A stretch of 12,390 nt of DNA. Origin: DASSBG01 sp965651365 (GTDB taxonomy: Bacteria; Pseudomonadota; Gammaproteobacteria; Xanthomonadales; Rhodanobacteraceae). Below the pieces are notes generated by a model, which ran no database searches, was not told where the DNA came from, and saw only the letters and a list, made by a program, of their open reading frames with translations. Shown here one piece after another: positions 1 to 7,330 of this stretch (the stretch's first letter is position 1; each line of letters opens with the position of its first letter). The stretch lies in NCBI GenBank assembly GCA_965651365.1, contig CBFGSA010000082.1, positions 1-12,390 of the forward strand. The letters are read 5' to 3'. Both the position numbers and the translations under genes were made by a program.

Positions 1-343
1 CGAGTTCGGCGGCGATGCGGAAGGTGTCGATCAGGCGCGTGACTTCGCCCCTGGCGTCGTGGATCGGCTTGCCGGCTTCCACGCACAGGGCCATGGCCAG
101 CTCGTCCTGGCGCTCGCGCATGGCCTCGACGCAGTGGTTGAGCACGGCCTGGCGCTGCCACGGCTTGAACTCGCGCATCGGCTTCTCGGCCTTGACCGCG
201 GCCGCGATCGCCTTGTCGATGGCCTTGTCATCGGGCACGGCGACGCGGGTGGCGATTTTGCCCGAATACTTGTCGCGCACTTCCAGGTCGGCATTGGGCT
301 GCTGCGGCGTGTTGGCGAGGTAGTAGGGGTAGTGCTTGTTCAT
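1..343 (-). CDS. Aldehyde dehydrogenase family protein, N-terminal part (cut by window edge)
   Basis: Only the first 114 codons are in the window, and the gene continues beyond position 1. The ATG at 343 is preceded by a strong Shine-Dalgarno sequence (AAGGAGG, 5 nt before the ATG), which fixes the start. The visible part looks like the N-terminal half of the NAD(P)-binding domain of the ALDH superfamily. It has a KYSGKIATRVAVPD segment (residues 24-37), a helix with KPWQRQAVLNHC, and the family pattern E-A-GKP-x3-A-x2-EV-x-R near residues 93-107. The catalytic Cys and Glu and the Rossmann motifs lie outside the window, so substrate and cofactor cannot be read. Family members oxidise aldehydes to acids with NAD(P)+. 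It follows the acetolactate-synthase-like gene on the same strand after about 100 bp, suggesting joint expression and a role on an aldehyde derived from 2-oxo acid chemistry (inference). Confidence 0.85.
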   Translation of the reverse strand, partial: MNKHYPYYLANTPQQPNADLEVRDKYSGKIATRVAVPDDKAIDKAIAAAVKAEKPMREFKPWQRQAVLNHCVEAMRERQDELAMALCVEAGKPIHDARGEVTRLIDTFRIAAEL

Positions 344-392
344 GGTGGCCTCCTTGGGTTCGGGTGTGTGCTTGTTGGCGGGGGTGGTCCGG

Positions 393-436
393 GGCCGCGA
401 TGGCGCTGCCTGGACGCTGCACGATTGATCGCGGCC
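393..436. repeat. Inverted repeat between the TPP-enzyme and ALDH genes
   Basis: GGCCGCGAT at 393-401 and its exact reverse complement ATCGCGGCC at 428-436 flank a 26-nt loop in the gap between the two minus-strand genes. The stem is 9 bp and GC-rich. No T tract follows on the minus strand, so a classical intrinsic terminator is unlikely. It could be an RNA stem that stabilises or attenuates the message between the two cistrons, or it could be chance in GC-rich DNA. Confidence 0.35.
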
Positions 437-447
437 ATGGGCCACGC

Positions 448-2103
448 CTACATCGGGGGTGTGAGGCCTGCGGCCTGTTGCGGGATTTCGGTGTCCAGGA
501 TGTCGTGGTTGGGGCGGTAGTCGATGGCCAGATCGATCAGGTGGACGCCGCCGGTTTCGAAGGCCGAGCGCAGGATGGGCACGAATTCGTCGGCGCTGGC
601 GGGGCGGTGGCCGTGGGCGCCGTGGGCTTCGGCGAAAGCGACGAAATCGGGGTTGCGGAATTGCAGGGCGAAATCCTCAAAGCCCATGTCGGCCTGCTTC
701 CAGCGGATCATGCCGTAGGCATTGTCCTGCAGCACCAGGATCACCAGGTCCAGTTTCAGGCGCACCGCGGTTTCCAGTTCCTGGGCGTTCATCATGAAGC
801 CGCCGTCGCCGCAGATCGCCAGCACCGGGCACTCCGGATGCACCAGTTTGGCGCCCATGGCCGAGGGCAGGCCCGCGCCCATCGAGGCCAGGGCGTTGTC
901 GAGCAGGATGGTGTTGGACTGGCGTGCCTTGTAGTAGCGCGCAAACCAGATCTTGTACATGCCGTTGTCGAGGCAGGCGATGCCGTTGTCCGGCATGACC
1001 TGGCGCACGTCGTTGACGATGCGCACCGGATGCATGGGAAAGCGCTCGTCGTCGGCGTGTTCGGCCAGCTGCTGGTGGAAGGCCTGGCGCACCTGGTTGA
1101 AATAGCCGAAGTCCCAGTGTGGTTGCCTGTCCAGCGCCTCGGTCAGGCGTTCGACGGTGTGGGCGATGTCGCCGACCACCTCGATCTGCGGGAAGTACAC
1201 GGCATCGACCTGGGCCGAGGAGAAGTTGATGTGGATGACGGTGCGCTTGCCGCGGTGCATGAAAAATGGCGGCTTTTCGACCACGTCATGGCCGACGTTG
1301 ATGATGGTGTCGGCACTGTCGATGGCGCGATGCACGAAGTCGCCGTCGGACAGCGCCGCATTGCCCAGCCACAAGGGGTGCTCGTCGCTGATCACGCCCT
1401 TGCCCATCTGGGTGGTGAAAAAGGGAATGCCGAGCTCATCGACAAAGGCGCACAGCGCATCGGCGGTGCGCTGGCGGTTGGCCCCGGCGCCGATCATCAG
1501 CAGCGGGTGGCGTGCCCGGGTGATGGCCTCGGCGGCCTGGACCAGGGCCGCTTCATCGGCCGACGGGCGGCGCGCATATTCGGTCGGCAGCAGCACCGGA
1601 TCATCGATCTCGTCGCGGGCCACATCCTCGGGCAGCTCCAGATGCACGGCGCCGGGGCGCTCTTCCTCGGCATTGCGCACCGCTTCGCGAATGCGTGCGG
1701 GAATGCTCTGCGCGGACACGATCTGGCTGGTGAACTTGGTCAGTGGCTGCATCATGTCGACCACGTCGACGAGCTGGAACAGGCCCTGCTTGTGCAGGCG
1801 CATCGGCTTCTGGCCGGTGATCATCAGCATCGGCATGGCGCCGAGCTGGGCGTAAGCTGCCGCGGTCACCAGGTTGGTGGCGCCGGGGCCGAGCGTGGAC
1901 ATGGCCACGCCGACCTTGCCGGTCAGCCGGCCCCAGGTGGCGGCCATGAAACCGGCGGCCTGTTCGTGCCGGGTGACGATCAGCCGGATGGACGAATCAC
2001 GCAGCGATTCGACCAGATCCAGGTTTTCCTCGCCGGGCAGGCCGAAGATGCAGCTCACGCCTTCGGCTTCCAGTGCCTGGACAAACAGATCGGATGCTTT
2101 CAC
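448..2103 (-). CDS. Acetolactate synthase large-subunit-like thiamine diphosphate enzyme
   Basis: A 551-aa, complete-length member of the TPP-dependent acetohydroxyacid synthase family, which typically condenses pyruvate with a second 2-oxo acid (two pyruvates give 2-acetolactate). The N-terminal PYR domain carries the catalytic glutamate E47 in RHEQAAGFMA, followed by the GPGATNL segment (residues 72-78). The C-terminal PP domain has the cofactor/Mg motif from GDGG (432-435) to N461 in LQDNAYGM. The RFDDR-type FAD contact of anabolic IlvB is not seen: the corresponding stretch reads NVGHDVVEKPPFF. That resembles catabolic AlsS-type enzymes, so FAD may not be needed (inference). No ilvN-like regulatory subunit is adjacent. 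The start is GTG at 2103, with AAGGAG 5 nt upstream. The downstream partner is an aldehyde dehydrogenase, so the true substrate may be something other than pyruvate. Family assignment is firm; the exact reaction is not. Confidence 0.88.
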   Translation of the reverse strand: MKASDLFVQALEAEGVSCIFGLPGEENLDLVESLRDSSIRLIVTRHEQAAGFMAATWGRLTGKVGVAMSTLGPGATNLVTAAAYAQLGAMPMLMITGQKPMRLHKQGLFQLVDVVDMMQPLTKFTSQIVSAQSIPARIREAVRNAEEERPGAVHLELPEDVARDEIDDPVLLPTEYARRPSADEAALVQAAEAITRARHPLLMIGAGANRQRTADALCAFVDELGIPFFTTQMGKGVISDEHPLWLGNAALSDGDFVHRAIDSADTIINVGHDVVEKPPFFMHRGKRTVIHINFSSAQVDAVYFPQIEVVGDIAHTVERLTEALDRQPHWDFGYFNQVRQAFHQQLAEHADDERFPMHPVRIVNDVRQVMPDNGIACLDNGMYKIWFARYYKARQSNTILLDNALASMGAGLPSAMGAKLVHPECPVLAICGDGGFMMNAQELETAVRLKLDLVILVLQDNAYGMIRWKQADMGFEDFALQFRNPDFVAFAEAHGAHGHRPASADEFVPILRSAFETGGVHLIDLAIDYRPNHDILDTEIPQQAAGLTPPM

Positions 2104-2115
2104 GGAGGCTCCTTC

Positions 2116-2143
2116 CCGGCCATGGCCGGTTTTCGATGTCGAA
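2116..2143. promoter_or_regulatory. Paired palindromes just upstream of the TPP-enzyme gene
   Basis: A perfect 14-bp palindrome, CCGGCCATGGCCGG (2116-2129), lies directly before the ribosome binding site of the acetolactate-synthase-like gene. It is followed 2 bp on by TTCGA-TG-TCGAA (2132-2143), a 5-bp stem with a 2-nt centre. They sit in the 147-bp gap after xseA, where a promoter and operator for the metabolic pair would be expected. No clear -35/-10 pair could be assigned. An operator or a 5' leader hairpin is possible; chance is also possible in such GC-rich DNA. Confidence 0.25.
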
Positions 2144-2250
2144 TCCGGGCGGCGGCACGCGCATCGTCACGCCGGCATTGGGCCGGTGACGGTGCCGCAG
2201 GCGCGGGCGTCGAGGTGGCCAGGCTGCGACAGTCTGGCTTGCGACCAGTG

Positions 2251-3585
2251 TCAGCCGGTGCGCTTGGCGCTCATGCTGCCGTCGGCGAGTTGAAGCTTCA
2301 TTGTGCTCCCGACCGGCACAGCCGCAACTGAACGGACCGCCTGGCCGGTGCTGTCGAACACGATGGCGTAGCCGCGCTCGAGCGTGGCCAGCGGGCTGAC
2401 GGCATTCAGCGCACGCTGCAGCGCGCCGGCTTGCGAGCGGCCGTGGCGCAGGCGTTGCTGCTGCGCATGGCGCAGACGCTGCAGCGCTTGCCGGTTGGCT
2501 TCGCGGGCGCGCTTGAGGCGTGCTTGCAGTTGCTGCGCGTTCAGTACATTGCGCAGCGCATGCAGGTGCTGTTTGGGGCGTTCAAGCGTTTGCGCCCGCA
2601 GCAGCCGATGGCGCAATGCCTCCAGACGTTCGCGGCCGCGCGCCAAACGCAGCGCCGGGCGCTGGTTGCGCAGGCGGATCTGGGCGTGGTCCAGCGCCTG
2701 GCTGCGGCCTTGCAGCGTGCGCTCGATCTGGCCGGTCACCTGGGTGCGGTATTGCTGCAGGCGGCGCCTGATCGCCTGCTGGTCGGGCACCAGCAGTTCG
2801 CCGGCGACCGATGGCGTGGCCGCGCGCAGGTCGGCGGCAAAATCGGCCAGGGTGAAGTCGATTTCGTGCCCGACCGCCGACATCACCGGCACCGGGCTGG
2901 CGGCAATCAGGCGCGCCAGCGCCTCGTCGTTGAAGGCCCACAGGTCTTCCAGCGAGCCGCCGCCACGGGTCAGCAGCAGCACGTCGTGGCGGGCGGCGCG
3001 CTGGGCCTGTTCCAGCATGGTGCGGATCGCGGCCGGTGCGTCCTTGCCCTGCACGGGCACCGGCATCAGCTCCACCTCGACCAGCGGCATGCGGCGGCGG
3101 ATCACGCTGATCACATCGCGCACGGCCGCGCCGCTGGACGAAGACAGGATGCCGATGCGGCGCGGCCAGGCGGGCAGGGCGCGCTTGCGCCCGGCGGCGA
3201 ACAGACCCTCGGCTTCGAGGCGCGCTTTGAGCCGTTCGAATTCGCGCTGCAGGGCGCCTTCGCCGGCTGGTTCGATCTGCTCGGCGATGAGCTGGTAGTC
3301 GCCGCGCGCCTCGTACAGGCTGATGCGGCCACGGACCTGCACCTTGAGCCCGTTCTCGGGGCGAAAACCCGGGCCACGGGCATGCTGGCGGAACAGGGCG
3401 CAGCGGAGCTGGGCGCGCGCGTCCTTGAGCGTGAAGTACAGGTGCCCGGAAGCCGGTCGCGCCAGCGAGCTGATTTCGCCTTCCACCCACAACGGCGGCA
3501 GCGCATCGTGCAGCAGGTCGCGCACCAGCTGGTTCAGCGAGCTCGGGGTGAACACCTCGCGTTGTGGCGGGCGCGGTTCAGTCAT
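2251..3585 (-). CDS. xseA: Exodeoxyribonuclease VII large subunit
   Basis: A 444-aa protein, close to the usual XseA length (about 450). Exonuclease VII degrades single-stranded DNA from both ends into short oligonucleotides and works as a complex of one large subunit with several XseB. An N-terminal OB-fold (about 12-105) begins FTPSSLNQLVRDLL and includes PLWVEGEISS and GHLYFTLKDA. The catalytic domain (about 130-320) holds RRIGILSSSSGAAVRD, TRGGGSLEDLWAFND (206-220) and AVGHEIDFTLADFAADLRAATPS. An Arg/Gln-rich helical region follows, then the C-terminal LATLERGYAIV (399-409). The ATG at 3585 has a weak AAGGGA about 8 nt upstream and overlaps the end of the phospholipase D gene by 8 bp, which implies cotranscription and possibly translational coupling. 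xseB is not in the window. Confidence 0.96.
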   Translation of the reverse strand: MTEPRPPQREVFTPSSLNQLVRDLLHDALPPLWVEGEISSLARPASGHLYFTLKDARAQLRCALFRQHARGPGFRPENGLKVQVRGRISLYEARGDYQLIAEQIEPAGEGALQREFERLKARLEAEGLFAAGRKRALPAWPRRIGILSSSSGAAVRDVISVIRRRMPLVEVELMPVPVQGKDAPAAIRTMLEQAQRAARHDVLLLTRGGGSLEDLWAFNDEALARLIAASPVPVMSAVGHEIDFTLADFAADLRAATPSVAGELLVPDQQAIRRRLQQYRTQVTGQIERTLQGRSQALDHAQIRLRNQRPALRLARGRERLEALRHRLLRAQTLERPKQHLHALRNVLNAQQLQARLKRAREANRQALQRLRHAQQQRLRHGRSQAGALQRALNAVSPLATLERGYAIVFDSTGQAVRSVAAVPVGSTMKLQLADGSMSAKRTG

Positions 3586-5005
3586 GCGGAGTTCCCTTGC
3601 GGTATTCGTGCCAGGCGCGCAGCAGCAGCGACGCCGACAGCCACAGGGCCAGCACGATGAGCGGAATGACGATGAGGTACGGCCAGATGAGTGCCAGCAC
3701 GGAAATGGCCAGCAGGATCAAGCCGGCCACCAGCAGCACGGTGGCCTCGGCATCACCCAGCTCGCGGTGGCGGGTCAGCACGTCGCGCATGCTGCGCGCC
3801 AGGCGTGCGGCGCCGGCTGCGGCGCGGCTGGTGCTGCCGGTGCCGCGGCGGGGGCGGTGGCGGTGGCGCGTGTGACGCTTGCGGGCGCGCAGCGGCAAGA
3901 TCACTTCGGTGCTGTTGTTCAGGTCGTCGAGGTATTGCTGCTGCATGCGGGCGGCGAAGGCCTTGTCCTCGACCGCGACATCGAGCTCGCAGTTGCCGAT
4001 CCAGCTTGACAGGTTGAGGTTGGACGAGCCGACCCGCGCCCAGCGGCCGTCGGCGACGGCGGTCTTGGCATGCAGCATCGAGCCCTGCCATTCGAACACG
4101 CGTACACCGGCTTCGAGAAGCGGGCGGTAACCCGAACGCGACAGGGCCGCGGTCACCGGCACGTCGCTCGAACCGGGCACCAGCAAGCGCACGTCCACAC
4201 CGTCGCGGGCCGCTGCCGCCAGGGCCTGGGTGTAGGGCGCGACGCCGACAAAGTAGGCGTCGGTCAGCCACAGCGACTGGCTGGCCATGGCGGCGATGAG
4301 CTGGTCGAGCCGATACACGCCGGCGGTCTGCGGCTCGGTGGCGATGATGCGCAGCGACACATTGCCGGCCGGCTCGATATCGTCGGGATTGCACAGCAGC
4401 GCGTCATCCAGCGGCTGGCCCAGATCATCCCAGATGTCGGCAAAGGCGAATTCCAGATCGGCCACGGCCGGGCCGTGGATGGCCACGCCGGTATCGCGCC
4501 AGGGATCGATGCCGCGCTCGGCATCGCCCAGCCACTTGCCACTCAGGCACACGCCGGACAAAAAGCCGATGCGGTTGTCCACGGCCAGCATCTTGCGGTG
4601 GTCGCGGTTGATCCAGCCCAGCGGGCTGTCCAGGCGGAAGGGGTTGAAGGTGCGCACCTCGCCGCCGGCGTCGACCAGCGGCCGCCAGAAGCCCTGCCGG
4701 GACAGGCCCAGGCAGCCGAGCCAGTCGCGGATCACGGCCACCTGCACGCCTGCGCGCGCCTTGGCGCTCAGCGCGTCCAGGAAACGGCGGCTGTTGGCAT
4801 CGTCGCGCACCATGTAGTTTTCCAGCACGATGTGCTGCCGTGCGCCGGCGATGGCCTCCAGCCAGGCCTCGAAGTTGGCCTCGGCGTCGATCAGCAGCTC
4901 GATCCGGTTGCCGGTGGACAACGGTGCGCCGGCGGCGCGGCTGAAGGCCTGCTCGGCAAGCTGCCGGGTCGGCAGCAGGGTCGCGGGTGGGGTGATGCGG
5001 GGCAT
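3578..5005 (-). CDS. Phospholipase D-like protein, ClsB-type cardiolipin synthase with C-terminal membrane domain
   Basis: A 475-aa protein with two HxKx4D phospholipase D motifs. The first is H136-R-K138...D143 in NRDHRKMLAVDNRIGFLSG, and the second is H312-A-K314...D319 in LHAKTAVADGRWARVGSSNLN. Bacterial relatives transfer phosphatidyl groups to make cardiolipin at the inner membrane; a phosphodiesterase role is the alternative. There is no N-terminal membrane anchor as in ClsA. Instead, the PLD core is followed by a very basic Arg/His-rich linker (about 373-388) and then two close hydrophobic segments (about 421-463) ending before a charged tail. Membrane attachment is therefore probably C-terminal. 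The ATG at 5005 has no visible Shine-Dalgarno sequence, but a -10-like box lies 6 nt before it. The 3' end overlaps xseA. The family call is firm; the cardiolipin synthase activity is inferred. Confidence 0.88.
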   Translation of the reverse strand: MPRITPPATLLPTRQLAEQAFSRAAGAPLSTGNRIELLIDAEANFEAWLEAIAGARQHIVLENYMVRDDANSRRFLDALSAKARAGVQVAVIRDWLGCLGLSRQGFWRPLVDAGGEVRTFNPFRLDSPLGWINRDHRKMLAVDNRIGFLSGVCLSGKWLGDAERGIDPWRDTGVAIHGPAVADLEFAFADIWDDLGQPLDDALLCNPDDIEPAGNVSLRIIATEPQTAGVYRLDQLIAAMASQSLWLTDAYFVGVAPYTQALAAAARDGVDVRLLVPGSSDVPVTAALSRSGYRPLLEAGVRVFEWQGSMLHAKTAVADGRWARVGSSNLNLSSWIGNCELDVAVEDKAFAARMQQQYLDDLNNSTEVILPLRARKRHTRHRHRPRRGTGSTSRAAAGAARLARSMRDVLTRHRELGDAEATVLLVAGLILLAISVLALIWPYLIVIPLIVLALWLSASLLLRAWHEYRKGTPHD

Positions 5006-5011
5006 GCTGGC

Positions 5012-5017
5012 AGTGTA
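5012..5017 (-). promoter_or_regulatory. Putative -10 box for the phospholipase D gene
   Basis: TACACT on the minus strand is separated by 6 nt (GCCAGC) from the ATG at 5005. This matches TATAAT at four positions, and no convincing -35 was found. If it is used, transcription would start at or next to the ATG, which fits the absence of a Shine-Dalgarno sequence. This is an inference from spacing alone. Confidence 0.3.
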
Positions 5018-5102
5018 ACCGCTGAATCCACTGTTTCCATGAAGCGCAACAAACCCGCGATTCTGCGATGATCAGACACGAATCTCGATGGAGTCCTGCC
5101 CC

Positions 5103-7292
5103 GTGACACACGCTGAACTGGTGACGGATACCGATGAATGCACTGCGCGCATCCTGGGCCACTGTGGGTCGCATGTGTGTTTGGCGACGCCGCTGGGGCT
5201 GGGCAAACCCAACGCGCTGGTCAACGCGCTGTACCGGCGTGCCAGGGCCGACAGCACGATCCGGCTCGACATCTTCACGGCGCTGTCGCTGACGCGGCCG
5301 ACGCCGGGTTCGGGTCTGCAGGCGCGTTTTCTGAAGCCGTTCCTGGCCCGCCATTTTGGCGAGGATTACCCCGATCTGGAGTATGTCGCCGACCTGAAGC
5401 ACGAGCGCGTGCCGGAGAATATACGCATCAGCGAGTTCTACCTGCAGTCCGGCGCCCTGCTGTCCTCGGCGCAGACGCAGCGGCACTACACCAGCGAAAA
5501 CTACACCCATGTGGCGCGTGACCTGGTGCCCGAGCGCATCAACGTGATCGCGCAACTGGTCGCGGCACGCGGCGAGGGCAGGGCACGCCGCTACAGCCTG
5601 TCCTGCAACCCGGATGTCACCCTGGACCTGCTGGAGCGGATGGAGGCGGCGGGGCTGCCGCGCCCCTTGCTGGTGGCGGTGGTGCATCCGGATCTGCCAT
5701 TCATGGGCAACCATGCCGAGGTGCCGGGCGACTTTTTCGATCTTGAGCATGCCCTGGCCAGCCCGGCGCACACCTTGTTTGCCCTGCCGCGCGAGCCGCT
5801 CGATGACAGCGAATACGCGATCGGCTACCACGCCAGCACCCTGGTGCGTGACGGCGGCACGCTGCAGATCGGTATCGGCGCATTGTCCGATGCACTGGTG
5901 GCGGCGCTGCTGCAGCGCCAGCAGGACAATGCGGCCTATCGGGACACGGTCGCGGCCCTGTCGGCCGACGCCGGCACGCAAACGGACAAGCCCGATCTCG
6001 GCCCGTTTGCGCGCGGCCTGTACGGCGCCAGTGAAATGGTCATGGACGGCTTCATGCACCTGCGTCGGGCCGGCATTCTGAAGCGCGAAAGCTACGATGA
6101 CCTGGCGATCGAACAGGCCAGCGCCGACGGCCTGTTCGACGGCCCGCTTGCCGCAGCTTGCAGCGACGCCCTGCTGGAACGCGGCGTACTGCCCTGGCGC
6201 ATCGACGCCCGTCAGCTGGTGCGCCTCAAGCACTTCGGCCTGCTGCCCGATACTGCGCGCCTCATCGACGATGCCGTGGAGCTGCCGGATGGCCGCTCGC
6301 TGGGCCTGGACCTGGAAGACGATGCGGTTCGGCAGCGCTGGGATGCGGTGCTTGAAGGTCGCAGTCTGGCCGGTGGGCGCTATCTGCGCGGCGCGTTCTT
6401 CCTCGGCTCGAAGGATCTCTACGCCTGGCTGCGCGCTCTGGACGGCGCCGATTACGACGGCCTGGACATGACGCGGGTGTCGGACGTCAACCAGCTTTAC
6501 GGCGGGCGTGAAAAACTGGATGCGCTGCAGCGCCGTGGCGCGCGCTTCTTCAATACCTGCATGATGGCCACCGTGCTGGGCGCGGCGGTATCGGACCAGC
6601 TCGAAGATGGCCGTGTGGTCTCCGGCGTCGGCGGCCAGTACAACTTCGTCGCCATGGCGCACGCGCTGGACGATGGCCGCTCGATTCTGCTGCTGCACGC
6701 GGCCCGCGATGCGCACGGTCGGCTGGAGTCCAATATCCGCTACAACTACGGCCACACCACCATCCCGCGCCACCTGCGCGACATCTACGTGACCGAGTAC
6801 GGCATTGCCGACTTGCGCGGGCGCAGCGACGAGGCGTGCATCAAGGCCATGCTGTCGATTGCCGATGCCCGTTTCATGGACGCGCTGGCGCGCGAGGCCA
6901 AGGCCAACGGCAAGCTGGACAAGTCGTTCCGGATTCCCGATGCGTGGCGTGGCAATACACCGCAAGGCCTGGCCCGCAAGCTGGCGCCGCTGCACCGGGC
7001 AGGGCGGCTGCCGTCCTTCCCGCTGGGCTCGGATTTTGATCCTGTCGAGCAGCAGGTACTTGCCGCCCTGGTTCACTTGCGCAAGGCCGCGGCGACACCG
7101 CGTGGCAAACTGTCCCTGGCATGGCAGGCCCTGCGCGCCGGCCGGGCAGCACCAGACAACGCCGCCGCGCTGGCACGCATGGGCCTGGCCGAGGTCGACG
7201 GTATCCGTCAGCGCATGCAGCGGCGCCTCCTGCTGACGGCAATCGAGAACTCGCGCGAGCTGGCTGCGGACCGAGACCCAATAGTGCAATAA
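5103..7292 (+). CDS. Acetyl-CoA hydrolase/transferase family protein (class I CoA-transferase fold, long form)
   Basis: The product is 729 aa from a GTG start at 5103. An ATG at 5088 in the same frame would add 5 residues, but GGAG at 5090-5093 sits 9 nt before the GTG, whereas nothing convincing precedes the ATG. The N-terminal half contains ATPLGLGKPN and a CoA-transferase-like fold. SEMVMDG (in GLYGASEMVMDG) supplies E311, the position of the catalytic glutamate that forms a glutamyl-CoA thioester in 4-hydroxybutyrate CoA-transferase relatives. The C-terminal AcetylCoA_hyd_C-type domain has GGQYNFV (about 510-516), NIRYNYGHTTIPRH and VTEYGIADLRGRSD. It is much longer than the usual 430-550 aa, with an added block between the two halves (about 325-470) and a C-terminal helical tail. 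Expected activity is CoA transfer between acyl-CoA and a carboxylate, or acyl-CoA hydrolysis. The substrate cannot be read from sequence. Confidence 0.87.
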   Translation: MTHAELVTDTDECTARILGHCGSHVCLATPLGLGKPNALVNALYRRARADSTIRLDIFTALSLTRPTPGSGLQARFLKPFLARHFGEDYPDLEYVADLKHERVPENIRISEFYLQSGALLSSAQTQRHYTSENYTHVARDLVPERINVIAQLVAARGEGRARRYSLSCNPDVTLDLLERMEAAGLPRPLLVAVVHPDLPFMGNHAEVPGDFFDLEHALASPAHTLFALPREPLDDSEYAIGYHASTLVRDGGTLQIGIGALSDALVAALLQRQQDNAAYRDTVAALSADAGTQTDKPDLGPFARGLYGASEMVMDGFMHLRRAGILKRESYDDLAIEQASADGLFDGPLAAACSDALLERGVLPWRIDARQLVRLKHFGLLPDTARLIDDAVELPDGRSLGLDLEDDAVRQRWDAVLEGRSLAGGRYLRGAFFLGSKDLYAWLRALDGADYDGLDMTRVSDVNQLYGGREKLDALQRRGARFFNTCMMATVLGAAVSDQLEDGRVVSGVGGQYNFVAMAHALDDGRSILLLHAARDAHGRLESNIRYNYGHTTIPRHLRDIYVTEYGIADLRGRSDEACIKAMLSIADARFMDALAREAKANGKLDKSFRIPDAWRGNTPQGLARKLAPLHRAGRLPSFPLGSDFDPVEQQVLAALVHLRKAAATPRGKLSLAWQALRAGRAAPDNAAALARMGLAEVDGIRQRMQRRLLLTAIENSRELAADRDPIVQ

Positions 7293-7330
7293 TTGGTGGG
7301 CAGGCGGGTAGCCAACAGCAAGGAACGGGC

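Noticed and set aside
463..475. AGGCC-TGC-GGCCT hairpin near the end of the TPP-enzyme gene as a terminator
   Set aside because: It lies inside the coding sequence, has a 3-nt loop and no T tract.
364..2331. A 655-codon plus-strand open frame opposite the TPP-enzyme gene
   Set aside because: It is antisense to a well-recognised enzyme and its translation is rich in His, Gln, Gly and Val without any family motif, as expected for a shadow frame in GC-rich DNA.
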